Shown: piece by piece, positions 57,248 to 64,000 of the stretch
Numbering within the stretch: the first letter of the stretch is position 1
How the letters are laid out: each line of letters begins with the position of its first letter
DNA from: Dehalococcoidia bacterium
GTDB lineage: Bacteria > Chloroflexota > Dehalococcoidia > DSTF01 > JACRBR01
Direction: 5' to 3'
DNA: 64,000 nucleotides
Assembly (NCBI GenBank): GCA_040902535.1
Contig: JBBDXD010000006.1
Span: forward strand, 104,497 to 168,496
Notes under the pieces: model-generated
What the model was told of the DNA's origin: nothing
Seen by the model: the letters and a program-made list of their open reading frames with translations, nothing else
Database searches by the model: none
Program-made: the position numbers and the translations under genes

Positions 57248-59926
57248 CTAGGCAAGACTCCCGGGATCGACGTCTACAGACCAATGAGGCGGCAGCACGA
57301 AGCCGCGCACCAGCGCCGCCGGATCGCGGCCGCGTATCGTGAGTTGCCAGCGCCATCGGCCGCGCACGCGGGGTACGTACGCCGGCGCCGGCCCGATGAT
57401 CTCGTCGTCCGACCCGAACTCGCTGCGCCTCAGCGATAGCGCCCGCTGCATGCGCAGCGCTTCTTCACGCGCGTAGCGCGCGTTCGGATGCGTGAACGAC
57501 ATGCGCACGAGCCGCGCGAACGGCGGATAGCCAGCGACCTGTCGCGATTCCAGTTCCGCCGCCGCAAGCCCCTCGTAGTCGTAGCGCGAAGCCGAGTCGA
57601 TGGCATAGTGGTCCGGCTGGTATGTCTGGATAATGACGCGGCCGTCGCGTTCGCCGCGTCCTGCCCGTCCTGCCACCTGTGTGAGCAACTGGAACGTGCG
57701 CTCGCCGGCGCGAAAGTCAGGCAAGTGCAACCCGACGTCCGCATTGACGACGCCGACGAGCGTCACGGCAGGCATGTCCAGCCCTTTCGCGAGCATCTGC
57801 GTGCCGATGAGGATGTCGGCATCGTGTGCCAGGAACTTCGCGAGAATCTGCTCGTGCGCATGACGCCCGCGCGTCACGTCGTGGTCCCAGCGCAAGAGCC
57901 GGGCGTGCGGGAACGCACGCGCCGCTTCCGCCTCCACTTTCTCGACGCCCACGCCCACCAGCCGCACGCGCGGACTTCCACACTGCCGGCACGTGGCGGG
58001 CAACCGTTGCTGGCGGTTGCACTGGTGGCAGACCAGCCGGTCGTATTGCCGGTGATACGTCAACGCAACGGCGCAGTTCGGGCATTGAGGCACGAAGCCG
58101 CAATCCCGGCACTGCACATGCCCCGCGAGCCCGCGCCGGTTGAGAAACAGGATCACCTGCTCGTCTGCCGCCAGCGCAGCCGCGATGCCTGTCTGAAGCG
58201 CGCGGCTGAACATGCTCCGATTGCCCGCGTGCAGTTCGTCCGCCATGTTCACCACAGCGATCTGCGGCATACCCATGGATGCTTCGATCCGTACGCTGCC
58301 GTCCGGTGCCAGGACCGGGCGTATGCGCTCCGGCAGCGTCAGCAGCGTGTACCCGTCACTCTGCGCGCGCGCGTACGACTCGACGTCGGGTGTTGCGCTG
58401 CCGAGCACCACGGTCGCGCCCTTCAGCCGCGCCAGTTCAATCGCGACGGTGCGCGAATGATAGCGCGGTTGCGGATCGTGCTGCTTATACGTCCATTCGT
58501 GCTCCTCGTCAATGATGATGACGCCCAGTTCGGGCTGCGGCGCGAAGACCGCCGATCGCGCACCAATGACGACGTCATACTTCCCCTCGAAGATGCCGTG
58601 CCACTGGTCGAACATCTCGCCGTCACTGAGGCCGCTGTGCAGCACGGCGACTCGCTCGCACCGCTCGCGGAAGCGACGCACGGTCTGCGGCGTCAGCGCA
58701 ATCTCCGGCACCATGACGATGGCCCGCCGCCCGCGTGCGATGCAATGGTCGAGCGCCTGCAAATACACCTCGGTCTTGCCGCCGCCGGTGACGCCATGCA
58801 GGAGAAACGTTCGCGCTTGCTTCTGGTCGATCGCAGCGCAGATCGCCTCCGCGGCGACCGCCTGCGCGGGCAGTAGCTCTGCGGGACGGCGCCTCGCTAC
58901 GGGAATGTGGCCAAGCGGGTCGCGCTGCACCGTCTCCGTATCGAGCGTCACCACGCCGATGTCGCGTAGCCACCGCACGATCGCCGCGTCGACGCCGGCA
59001 TCGGTGCGCAGAGCCGAAATCGGCTGCGCTCCCTGAACATCCAACCGCGCGATGGCGGCCAGCGCTTGCTCCGCGCGCCTCGTGCGCCGCATCGACGCGA
59101 TTTCCGCGAGCGCCTCTTCGCGTGCGATAGCGAGTTCAATGTTGTGGCCATCGCGGTCGCGGCGCACGTCATTCGCGCGGACGAGCCGTTCGAGATTAGC
59201 GCGGCTTCCAGCGAGGCGCTGTGCTTCAACATCGGAGATAGCGCGCCGTTCCAGCAGGCGCTCCAGCACCGCAGCGCGCCGCGAGTGCTTTGGCGGCTCT
59301 TCGAGCGCGACGCGCGCCTCCGCCGCGCTGCGCGGCATCGCCAGGGCGGCTATGTCGACGGTCTTGCGCCCAATGCGCGGCCGCTGCAGCGCATATTCGC
59401 GCACGACGAGATCCCTGCGCTCGAGTTGCGCCACTACGGGCTCCACGGCTTTGAAGGACAGCTTTTCCCGCAGCGCATCGACGTCTATCGATGCGTGCTT
59501 CGCGATCTCGGCGATCGCCTCCTGTTGTCGCGCGGGCAGATCGAGTCCGGCCACTTCATCCGCGTCTACGAGCGGGCGCACGATCGTCAACGGCTTGCGC
59601 TCGAACCCCGGCGGCAGCATCAACGCCACCGCGTCGAACACCGGCGCGATGCAGTAATCGGCGATCCAGTTCGCGAGCGCGACGCGGTCCTCGTCGAGCA
59701 GCGGTGTCTCGCCGATCAGCGACCTGAGCTCGCGAATCTTCTCCGGCTCGGAGAACACCGGCGTCGTGTGCACGTCCAGCACGATGCCCTGCAGCGTCAG
59801 CCGGCCGAACGGCACATAGGCGGCGTGCCCCGGCCGCACGTCAAGCCCGTCGGGCACGGCGTAGCTGAACGTCTGACGGTGCGGAAACGTCGAATTGACG
59901 GCAACTTCGGCAAACAGTTGTGGCAT
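57248..59926 (-). CDS. priA: Primosomal protein N' (replication restart helicase PriA)
   Basis: About 892 residues. A 3'-DNA-binding domain (VNSTFPHRQTFSYAVP, VPFGRLTLQGIV) and circularly permuted winged helix lead to SF2 helicase core: LLHGVTGGGKTEVYLQAL (Walker A), IIIDEEHEWTYKQ (DEEH), LGSATPDVES, and TQMLAKGLDMPAV then QVAGRAGRGERDGRVIIQTYQP. The zinc-binding insert is visible as CRDCG, CPNC, CHQC and CRQC (eight Cys). ATG 59926 is preferred over the TTG at 59938, which abuts the terminator tract. Reloads DnaB at stalled forks. Confidence 0.95.
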   Translation of the reverse strand: MPQLFAEVAVNSTFPHRQTFSYAVPDGLDVRPGHAAYVPFGRLTLQGIVLDVHTTPVFSEPEKIRELRSLIGETPLLDEDRVALANWIADYCIAPVFDAVALMLPPGFERKPLTIVRPLVDADEVAGLDLPARQQEAIAEIAKHASIDVDALREKLSFKAVEPVVAQLERRDLVVREYALQRPRIGRKTVDIAALAMPRSAAEARVALEEPPKHSRRAAVLERLLERRAISDVEAQRLAGSRANLERLVRANDVRRDRDGHNIELAIAREEALAEIASMRRTRRAEQALAAIARLDVQGAQPISALRTDAGVDAAIVRWLRDIGVVTLDTETVQRDPLGHIPVARRRPAELLPAQAVAAEAICAAIDQKQARTFLLHGVTGGGKTEVYLQALDHCIARGRRAIVMVPEIALTPQTVRRFRERCERVAVLHSGLSDGEMFDQWHGIFEGKYDVVIGARSAVFAPQPELGVIIIDEEHEWTYKQHDPQPRYHSRTVAIELARLKGATVVLGSATPDVESYARAQSDGYTLLTLPERIRPVLAPDGSVRIEASMGMPQIAVVNMADELHAGNRSMFSRALQTGIAAALAADEQVILFLNRRGLAGHVQCRDCGFVPQCPNCAVALTYHRQYDRLVCHQCNRQQRLPATCRQCGSPRVRLVGVGVEKVEAEAARAFPHARLLRWDHDVTRGRHAHEQILAKFLAHDADILIGTQMLAKGLDMPAVTLVGVVNADVGLHLPDFRAGERTFQLLTQVAGRAGRGERDGRVIIQTYQPDHYAIDSASRYDYEGLAAAELESRQVAGYPPFARLVRMSFTHPNARYAREEALRMQRALSLRRSEFGSDDEIIGPAPAYVPRVRGRWRWQLTIRGRDPAALVRGFVLPPHWSVDVDPGSLA

Positions 59927-59936
59927 ATGGTTCGTC

Positions 59937-59965
59937 AAACAAAAAAGGAAGGCTTCCTGCCTTCC
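59937..59965 (-). terminator. Rho-independent terminator after rplS
   Basis: GGAAGGC, loop TTCCT, GCCTTCC (59947-59965), followed on the minus strand by TTTTTTGTTT. It ends the rplS transcript before priA, both on the minus strand. Confidence 0.85.
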
Positions 59966-59991
59966 CCGATGATACGAGCCGCCCGGCGCGG

Positions 59992-60342
59992 TTACACGGT
60001 CGGTCGTGCCTTCTCCTTGATGCGGGCGGCCTTGCCTGTCAGGCCGCGCAGATAGTACAACCGCGCCCGCCGCACCCGCCCCTGGCGCATCACCTGCACC
60101 TTCTCGAGGCGCGGAGAGTGCAGGTTGAACGTCCGCTCGACACCCACGCCATGCGCGATGCGGCGAACCGTGAAATTCGCGCCGGCGCCGCCCTTGTTGC
60201 GGCGGATAACGACGCCTTCGAACACCTGTGTCCGTTCGCGCTCCCCCTCGACCACCTTTGCGCTCACGCGCACGGTGTCCCCCGGGCCGAACGGCTCGAT
60301 GTTCGTGTTCTCTTCGCGTTCAATGAGGTTGCTGACATCCAT
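59992..60342 (-). CDS. rplS: 50S ribosomal protein L19
   Basis: 116 residues, the normal length. [64 protein letters not shown] and [21 protein letters not shown] are the entire L19 sequence. ATG 60342. A TTGCGG / TATCCT promoter-like pair lies at about 60352-60381 on the minus strand, only 10 bases upstream of the start, implying a very short leader. Confidence 0.96.
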   Translation of the reverse strand: MDVSNLIEREENTNIEPFGPGDTVRVSAKVVEGERERTQVFEGVVIRRNKGGAGANFTVRRIAHGVGVERTFNLHSPRLEKVQVMRQGRVRRARLYYLRGLTGKAARIKEKARPTV

Positions 60343-60396
60343 GGCCACGATAGGATAGCGGCCGCACTGGCGAATCCGCAAGAAAACGGCACGCTT

Positions 60397-60954
60397 CTAG
60401 CTAAACGGCGTGATGAAACCGATCTGCGGAGCATCGAGGTCGACGCACGCCCAGCCGGGCATCGGCATGGTCCGCCATGCCTCGTACGGATCCTCCAGCC
60501 CGATGGTCCGCGCGAGCCACGCCGTCAGCACGCGTCCATGCGAGACGACTGCGGCCGGGAACTCACCCTGGCTGACCAGCGCGACGCCGGCGGCGAAGCG
60601 GTGCGCAGCCTGCGCGGCGCGCTCCGCCCCTCTCGGCGCACCCGCTCCGTCTTCCAGGACCGCCCGCACGGCGTCGTTGAACTCATCGGCATTGCCGATC
60701 CAGTCCGGCATCCGCAACTCGTCGAAGCCGTCGACGACGTTTGCAACGAGTCCGAGCGCGTCTGCGATGATCAGGCCCGTGTTGCGCGCCTTCGCTTCGC
60801 TGCTCGTGTAGATCGCCTCCAGCTCCCACGTATGCGCGAGCTTCGCAAGCGCCCGCGCTTCTTCAATGCCACGCTCCGACAGCGGCCAATCGCGGGGCGC
60901 GCTTTCCGGTTGGACCACCGGAGATGCGTGTCGAATGAGAAACAGCTGGCGCAT
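60397..60954 (-). CDS. Histidine phosphatase (phosphoglycerate mutase-like)
   Basis: 185 residues. LFLIRHASPV is the RHG-type catalytic loop (here RHAS); WPLSERGIEEARALA, AIYTSSEAKARNTGLIIADAL and VVSHGRVLTAWLA, with the second His, complete the family. It probably hydrolyses a phosphomonoester such as alpha-ribazole phosphate or another sugar phosphate. It lies 2 bases downstream of the membrane protein gene at 60957, so is cotranscribed with it. Confidence 0.85.
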   Translation of the reverse strand: MRQLFLIRHASPVVQPESAPRDWPLSERGIEEARALAKLAHTWELEAIYTSSEAKARNTGLIIADALGLVANVVDGFDELRMPDWIGNADEFNDAVRAVLEDGAGAPRGAERAAQAAHRFAAGVALVSQGEFPAAVVSHGRVLTAWLARTIGLEDPYEAWRTMPMPGWACVDLDAPQIGFITPFS

Positions 60955-60956
60955 AG

Positions 60957-61808
60957 CTAAACCGGCACACCCGTGAGGAACAGCAGACCGCGCGCCAGCA
61001 CTTCTCCGACGAGCACGGCCCCGACAGCGATGTAGAGCAGGCCCGTCGCCGACATCATCGCCATGTCATTCTGCGGGTAGCCCTTGCTCGAAACATACGC
61101 CATGCTCGTCAACGCCGCCGCGAACAGCATCCCGATCGCGATCCGCAGCCAGAACGCCGGGTTCGCGCCGAGGTCGCTCGACCCCAGGAACGCCGTCGCG
61201 TCGGGCGCCTCCCGGACGGGGATGATGACGTTGATCACGAGCAGCACGGCTTGCAGCGCGATCGCCGCCAGCAGCAGCAGTGTGATCTCCTGCAAAGGCT
61301 GTTTCGAGAGGCGGGGCGTCGTCAGGTACCAGTGGCCTAGCGTCATCGCCAGCACCACGCCGCCGACTGCCAGCGTGCCCGCCAGCACGCTCAGCATCAC
61401 CCCGAAGAAGCCCCACGTCGGCAGGCTCACGTAGTACGAGACGAGTCCGATCAGGACGACGCCCGTAATCAGCGAGATTCCGCCCGCTAGCATCGACCGG
61501 CGCTTGTCTTCCTGCATCACGTACCAGAAGTATGGCAGCGTCGTCGCGAGGAAGACGACGGTTGCGACTTTCACCCACGTGAGGATGCTGTCCTCCAGCC
61601 GGTAGCCGCCTATCACCGACTTGGGATCGAGGACGAGCGCATTCAGCAGCAGCACGACCGCACCCGTGGCGACCATCGCGGCGCTGAGCTTTAAGAAGCC
61701 CGGCGTCACGTTGCCGCGCCAATCCGCAAGCATGCAAACCAGCAGGCTGCCGACGCAGAACTCGATCAGGACGATGAATGACGTATAGGGAAGCGCGTCG
61801 AGGTTCAT
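60957..61808 (-). CDS. Eight-helix integral membrane protein of unknown function
   Basis: 283 residues with eight hydrophobic segments at fairly even spacing. Polar residues inside the helices include GHWYL (about 158-162) and R-rich loops. FWYVMQEDKRR sits after helix 3. No family recognised; the shape fits DUF- or quinone-interacting membrane proteins, but that is only a resemblance. ATG 61808. Confidence 0.6.
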   Translation of the reverse strand: MNLDALPYTSFIVLIEFCVGSLLVCMLADWRGNVTPGFLKLSAAMVATGAVVLLLNALVLDPKSVIGGYRLEDSILTWVKVATVVFLATTLPYFWYVMQEDKRRSMLAGGISLITGVVLIGLVSYYVSLPTWGFFGVMLSVLAGTLAVGGVVLAMTLGHWYLTTPRLSKQPLQEITLLLLAAIALQAVLLVINVIIPVREAPDATAFLGSSDLGANPAFWLRIAIGMLFAAALTSMAYVSSKGYPQNDMAMMSATGLLYIAVGAVLVGEVLARGLLFLTGVPV

Positions 61809-61880
61809 GCAGACTCATAGTAGAAGGCGTATTCTCGTTGGACAAAGAGCGACCGGGTCATCTTCCTACAGGCACGCTCG

Positions 61881-62651
61881 CTAGACGCGGAGAGTCTGTT
61901 TGTTGCGACCCGCCGTCGCCGACCCGATCGGTGGCCGGGGCCCGCCCGTGAGCCCCCGTATCAACGGCCCCAGCCGCCGCCAGTCCTGCATCTGCGCGTC
62001 GTGCGCGCGGTGCAGCGTCGACTGGCGTCCGGGGTGGTACATCGGCACCAGCCAGCGCCCGTGCCACGCGACCGGGCGTCCGATGTCGCTGCGAAGATGT
62101 GCGTCGTGTGGCGCGATCGCCCGCAACGACTCGAGCGCGACCTGTCCAAGCGTTACTACTACGCGCGGCCGCACGATCTCGAGCGTCCGCGTGAGGAACG
62201 GCCGGCACCGCGCGACCTCTTTCGACGTCGGTGCCCGGTTGCGTTGCCTCTCGTCGATCGGATTGCAGAGCACCGCGTTCGTGATGAAGCTCTCGCTCCG
62301 TGCGATGCCCGCGGCCTCGAGGAATCTCGTGAAGCGCTTACCGGACTCATCGCGTGTCAGCGGCACGCCGGTGATCGCCCCGCCGCGCCGCCCCACCGCC
62401 TCGGCGACGAACAATACTCGTGCCTGCAACGTGCCGCTCGCTTCGCCCAGCACGTGCGCATGATGCATGCGTTCGCATGCCGAGCAGGCGCGCACGTCCG
62501 CCACAAGCGATGCGAAGTCCTGCCGCCTTGCCGCTCGCGTGGCTCGGCTCGTGTCCGGGAGTCGCAAAATCGCCTCTTGTAGACCCTTCTGGATGATCGT
62601 AGGATCGCAGCATACGTCACTCCGCCCCCACACGACGCCGAGGTGCGCCAA
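61881..62651 (-). CDS. Uracil-DNA glycosylase superfamily protein with Fe-S cysteines
   Basis: Up to 256 residues; the conserved part starts at about 45. Four cysteines fit the [4Fe-4S] pattern: ACSACE, NAVLCNP and VARCRPF. RVLFVAEAVGRRGG and YHPGRQSTLHR are the uracil-recognition loops, the latter with the His after the P-G turn. Removes uracil from DNA by family. The start is uncertain: TTG 62651 overlaps the divergent DinB gene; a TTG near residue 29 with an AGAGGCG site before it is plausible. Confidence 0.8.
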   Translation of the reverse strand: MAHLGVVWGRSDVCCDPTIIQKGLQEAILRLPDTSRATRAARRQDFASLVADVRACSACERMHHAHVLGEASGTLQARVLFVAEAVGRRGGAITGVPLTRDESGKRFTRFLEAAGIARSESFITNAVLCNPIDERQRNRAPTSKEVARCRPFLTRTLEIVRPRVVVTLGQVALESLRAIAPHDAHLRSDIGRPVAWHGRWLVPMYHPGRQSTLHRAHDAQMQDWRRLGPLIRGLTGGPRPPIGSATAGRNKQTLRV

Positions 62652-63145
62652 TGCGCCCCGTCCCCGAATACGACGCGAAGAGTTGGCTGCTCAAGGCGCT
62701 GCGCGAAACTGCGCACGCCATGGAGTCGCTCCTTTGGAATCTCGATGACGGGCTCGACCGCCGTCCCGCCGATGACGAATGGTCGTGCGTCGAACTCGTG
62801 AACCACATGATGGAGATGGAGCGTCGCTACATCGAGCGGCTCGAGCGCATAGTCCGTATGGATGAGCCCCGCATCGCGGCGTTCGATGGTGACTCGATCG
62901 CGTCCGAGATTCGGCCTGACCCCACCATGGCCTTCGACCTGATGGACGAGTTCGGAGTGCTGCGCAGGCAGGCCGTCTACCTGCTATGGTCGCTCGACGA
63001 TGGCGATTGGGACCGCAAAGGCATGCACCCGTACCTCGGAGCGCTCACGATCACGCAAGTCGCGCGTGAGATGAACGAACACGACCTGGCGCACCTCTGG
63101 CAACTCCGCCGCCTCTGCGACGCCTTCGCCGCAGCATCCGTCTGA
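62651..63145 (+). CDS. DinB-like four-helix protein
   Basis: 164 residues. DWSLDD-type pattern here as AMESLLWNLDDGLDRRPADDEWSCVELVNHMMEMERRYIERLE, with the first metal-binding His, and ITQVAREMNEHDLAHLWQL with a second; this is the DinB/YfiT fold. Such proteins bind divalent metal and are thiol-dependent in some lineages (bacillithiol/mycothiol), none of which is shown here. ATG 62651. Divergent from the glycosylase gene. Confidence 0.8.
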   Translation: MRPVPEYDAKSWLLKALRETAHAMESLLWNLDDGLDRRPADDEWSCVELVNHMMEMERRYIERLERIVRMDEPRIAAFDGDSIASEIRPDPTMAFDLMDEFGVLRRQAVYLLWSLDDGDWDRKGMHPYLGALTITQVAREMNEHDLAHLWQLRRLCDAFAAASV

Positions 63146-63187
63146 TTCCGATCCCGTGGTAGCATGACGCCGAGGTGAGTGAACAAA

Positions 63188-63706
63188 ATGGGCATTGTGC
63201 CGATTCGCATTGCAGGCGACCCTGTCCTGCGTGAAAAAGCGAAACGAGTGAAGAAGATCGACGCATCGATTCAGCGCCTGATCGACGACATGATCGATAC
63301 CATGCGCGCCGCGCCTGGTATCGGCCTCGCCGCTCCGCAGATCGGCGTATCGCTGCGCGTCATTGTCATCGAGACGCCGGACGACGGGCTGCTTCCATTG
63401 ATCAACGCCGAGATCGTCAAACATTCCGGGGAGCGCCGCCTGATGGAAGGCTGTCTCTCGGTGCCTGGCTACCAGGCCGAGATCAATCGCTCGAAGCAGG
63501 TAACTGTCAAGGCGCTCGACCGCGAAGGCAAAGAGGTCAGGATCAAGGCCGTAGATTCACTACTCGCGCAGGCGCTCGAGCACGAGATCGACCACATCAA
63601 TGGCATCCTGTACATCGACTACCTGGAAAGCGCCGACGAACTCATCCCCGTGCGCCCATCGATTGACGACGGATCGCCCGCCGAGGCGGAAGTCACGCTC
63701 GTTTAG
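63188..63706 (+). CDS. def: Peptide deformylase
   Basis: 172 residues. Removes the formyl group from nascent proteins. Metal-site motifs are all visible: GIGLAAPQIG, EGCLSVPGY with the Cys ligand and HEIDHINGI with two His and the catalytic Glu. ATG 63188 has GGTGAG about 9 bases upstream; a GTG at 63179 lies in frame. Normal length for bacteria; C-terminal acidic tail. Confidence 0.95.
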   Translation: MGIVPIRIAGDPVLREKAKRVKKIDASIQRLIDDMIDTMRAAPGIGLAAPQIGVSLRVIVIETPDDGLLPLINAEIVKHSGERRLMEGCLSVPGYQAEINRSKQVTVKALDREGKEVRIKAVDSLLAQALEHEIDHINGILYIDYLESADELIPVRPSIDDGSPAEAEVTLV

Positions 63707-63753
63707 GCGAGGGCCCCTGCGACCGTTAGCCTGTCCGACCTGGCGGAGCGCAT

Positions 63754-64000
63754 ATGGCATCGAATGAACCGAATCGGTGGCTGAACACGCGTAGCCGCTC
63801 CGGCGATGCGTACGATGCGACATACAAACGCCGTGCGGCCGCCGGCGAGAACGTCCACGGCGAAGCGGACTTCGTCGAGCGATTCGCGCCCCAATCCGTG
63901 CTCGACGCTGGCTGCGGCACAGGTCGCGTCGGCCGCGAACTCGCGCGTCGTGGGGTAGACGTCGTGGGCGTAGACATCGATCCGGAGATGCTCGCGACGG
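63754..64000 (+). CDS. Class I SAM-dependent methyltransferase (partial at window end)
   Basis: 82 codons seen before the edge. WLNTRSRSGDAYDATYKRRAAAG, then motif I SVLDAGCGTGRVGREL and motif II VVGVDIDPEMLA, as in UbiE/MenG-like small-molecule methyltransferases. Start ATG 63754. The C-terminal half lies outside the window, so substrate is unknown. Confidence 0.75.
   Translation, partial: MASNEPNRWLNTRSRSGDAYDATYKRRAAAGENVHGEADFVERFAPQSVLDAGCGTGRVGRELARRGVDVVGVDIDPEMLAT

Noticed and set aside
1-64000. tRNA, rRNA, riboswitch or phage attachment features
   Set aside because: I scanned the gaps between genes and found no cloverleaf-like, T-box or integrase-associated sequence; short tRNAs could still be missed by eye.

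Overview
The window is a GC-rich, densely packed bacterial chromosome segment with about 70 protein genes, many starting at GTG or TTG and overlapping by 4 bases. I saw no rRNA, tRNA, phage or CRISPR locus. Gene content suggests an aerobic Chloroflexota-like bacterium: an ethylmalonyl-CoA-type carbon module, a HisZ-dependent short HisG, a cell-wall sorting signal on a secreted peptidase, a luciferase-like flavin oxidoreductase, a P450, and intergenic spacers full of short dispersed repeats. The phylum is an inference, because no marker gene with a fixed taxonomic signature is present.

Layout. (1) 1-10,071: central carbon. The 3' end of an acyl-CoA mutase, then mesaconyl-CoA hydratase (mch), methylsuccinyl-CoA dehydrogenase (mcd) and a CitE-like beta-methylmalyl/malyl-CoA lyase, then RidA and a sucCD-type ADP/ATP-forming CoA ligase with a tail-to-head ferredoxin-like gene. 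A divergent sortase-signal M28 peptidase and two broken small genes (GIY-YIG nuclease, PIN domain) interrupt it. (2) 10,176-13,627: MFS transporter, a decayed toxin/antitoxin-like pair, and an NAD-type malic enzyme with an ACT domain that fits the same C4 metabolism. (3) 13,795-19,194: accessory oxidative genes (esterase, VOC protein, flavin reductase, P450, LLM oxidoreductase, nitroreductase, sulfotransferase). (4) 19,191-20,558: NfeD/ClpP-class membrane protease. (5) 20,751-27,803: a histidine operon, hisZ-hisG(tandem fusion)-PLC-like gene-hisD-hisC-P-loop kinase-like gene-hisB. (6) 27,940-29,028: di-iron ferritin-like protein with its own promoter and terminator. (7) 29,146-37,124: purine cluster on the minus strand (guaA, small membrane protein, purD, purE, purB, membrane protein, purC, then purS). 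(8) 37,155-42,734: TsaC-like protein, VOC protein, polyprenyl synthase, pgk, ribosomal protein L25, methyltransferase, 2Fe-2S thioredoxin-like ferredoxin. (9) 42,926-50,677: HTH protein, PIG-L deacetylase, LarA-like protein, an intact GIY-YIG nuclease gene between inverted repeats, acyl-CoA dehydrogenase, a DUF4268 nuclease-like gene, MOSC protein, RidA and a PNPOx-like protein. (10) 50,760-64,000: MocR regulator, MscS channel, site-2 protease, thioredoxin-like protein, lspA-rluD, cupin, priA, rplS, phosphatase, membrane protein, uracil-DNA glycosylase, DinB protein, peptide deformylase and a truncated methyltransferase.

The strongest candidate for an undescribed system is the pair of short elements (about 417 and 433 bp) in which a single GIY-YIG nuclease gene sits between inverted copies of one roughly 27-30 bp repeat, with solo repeats elsewhere and a nested partial copy of repeat plus gene start. 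This is what a minimal nuclease-driven mobile repeat family would look like. The second is a HisG protein made of two tandem HisG modules, of which only the second keeps the PRPP-binding loop, encoded beside hisZ.
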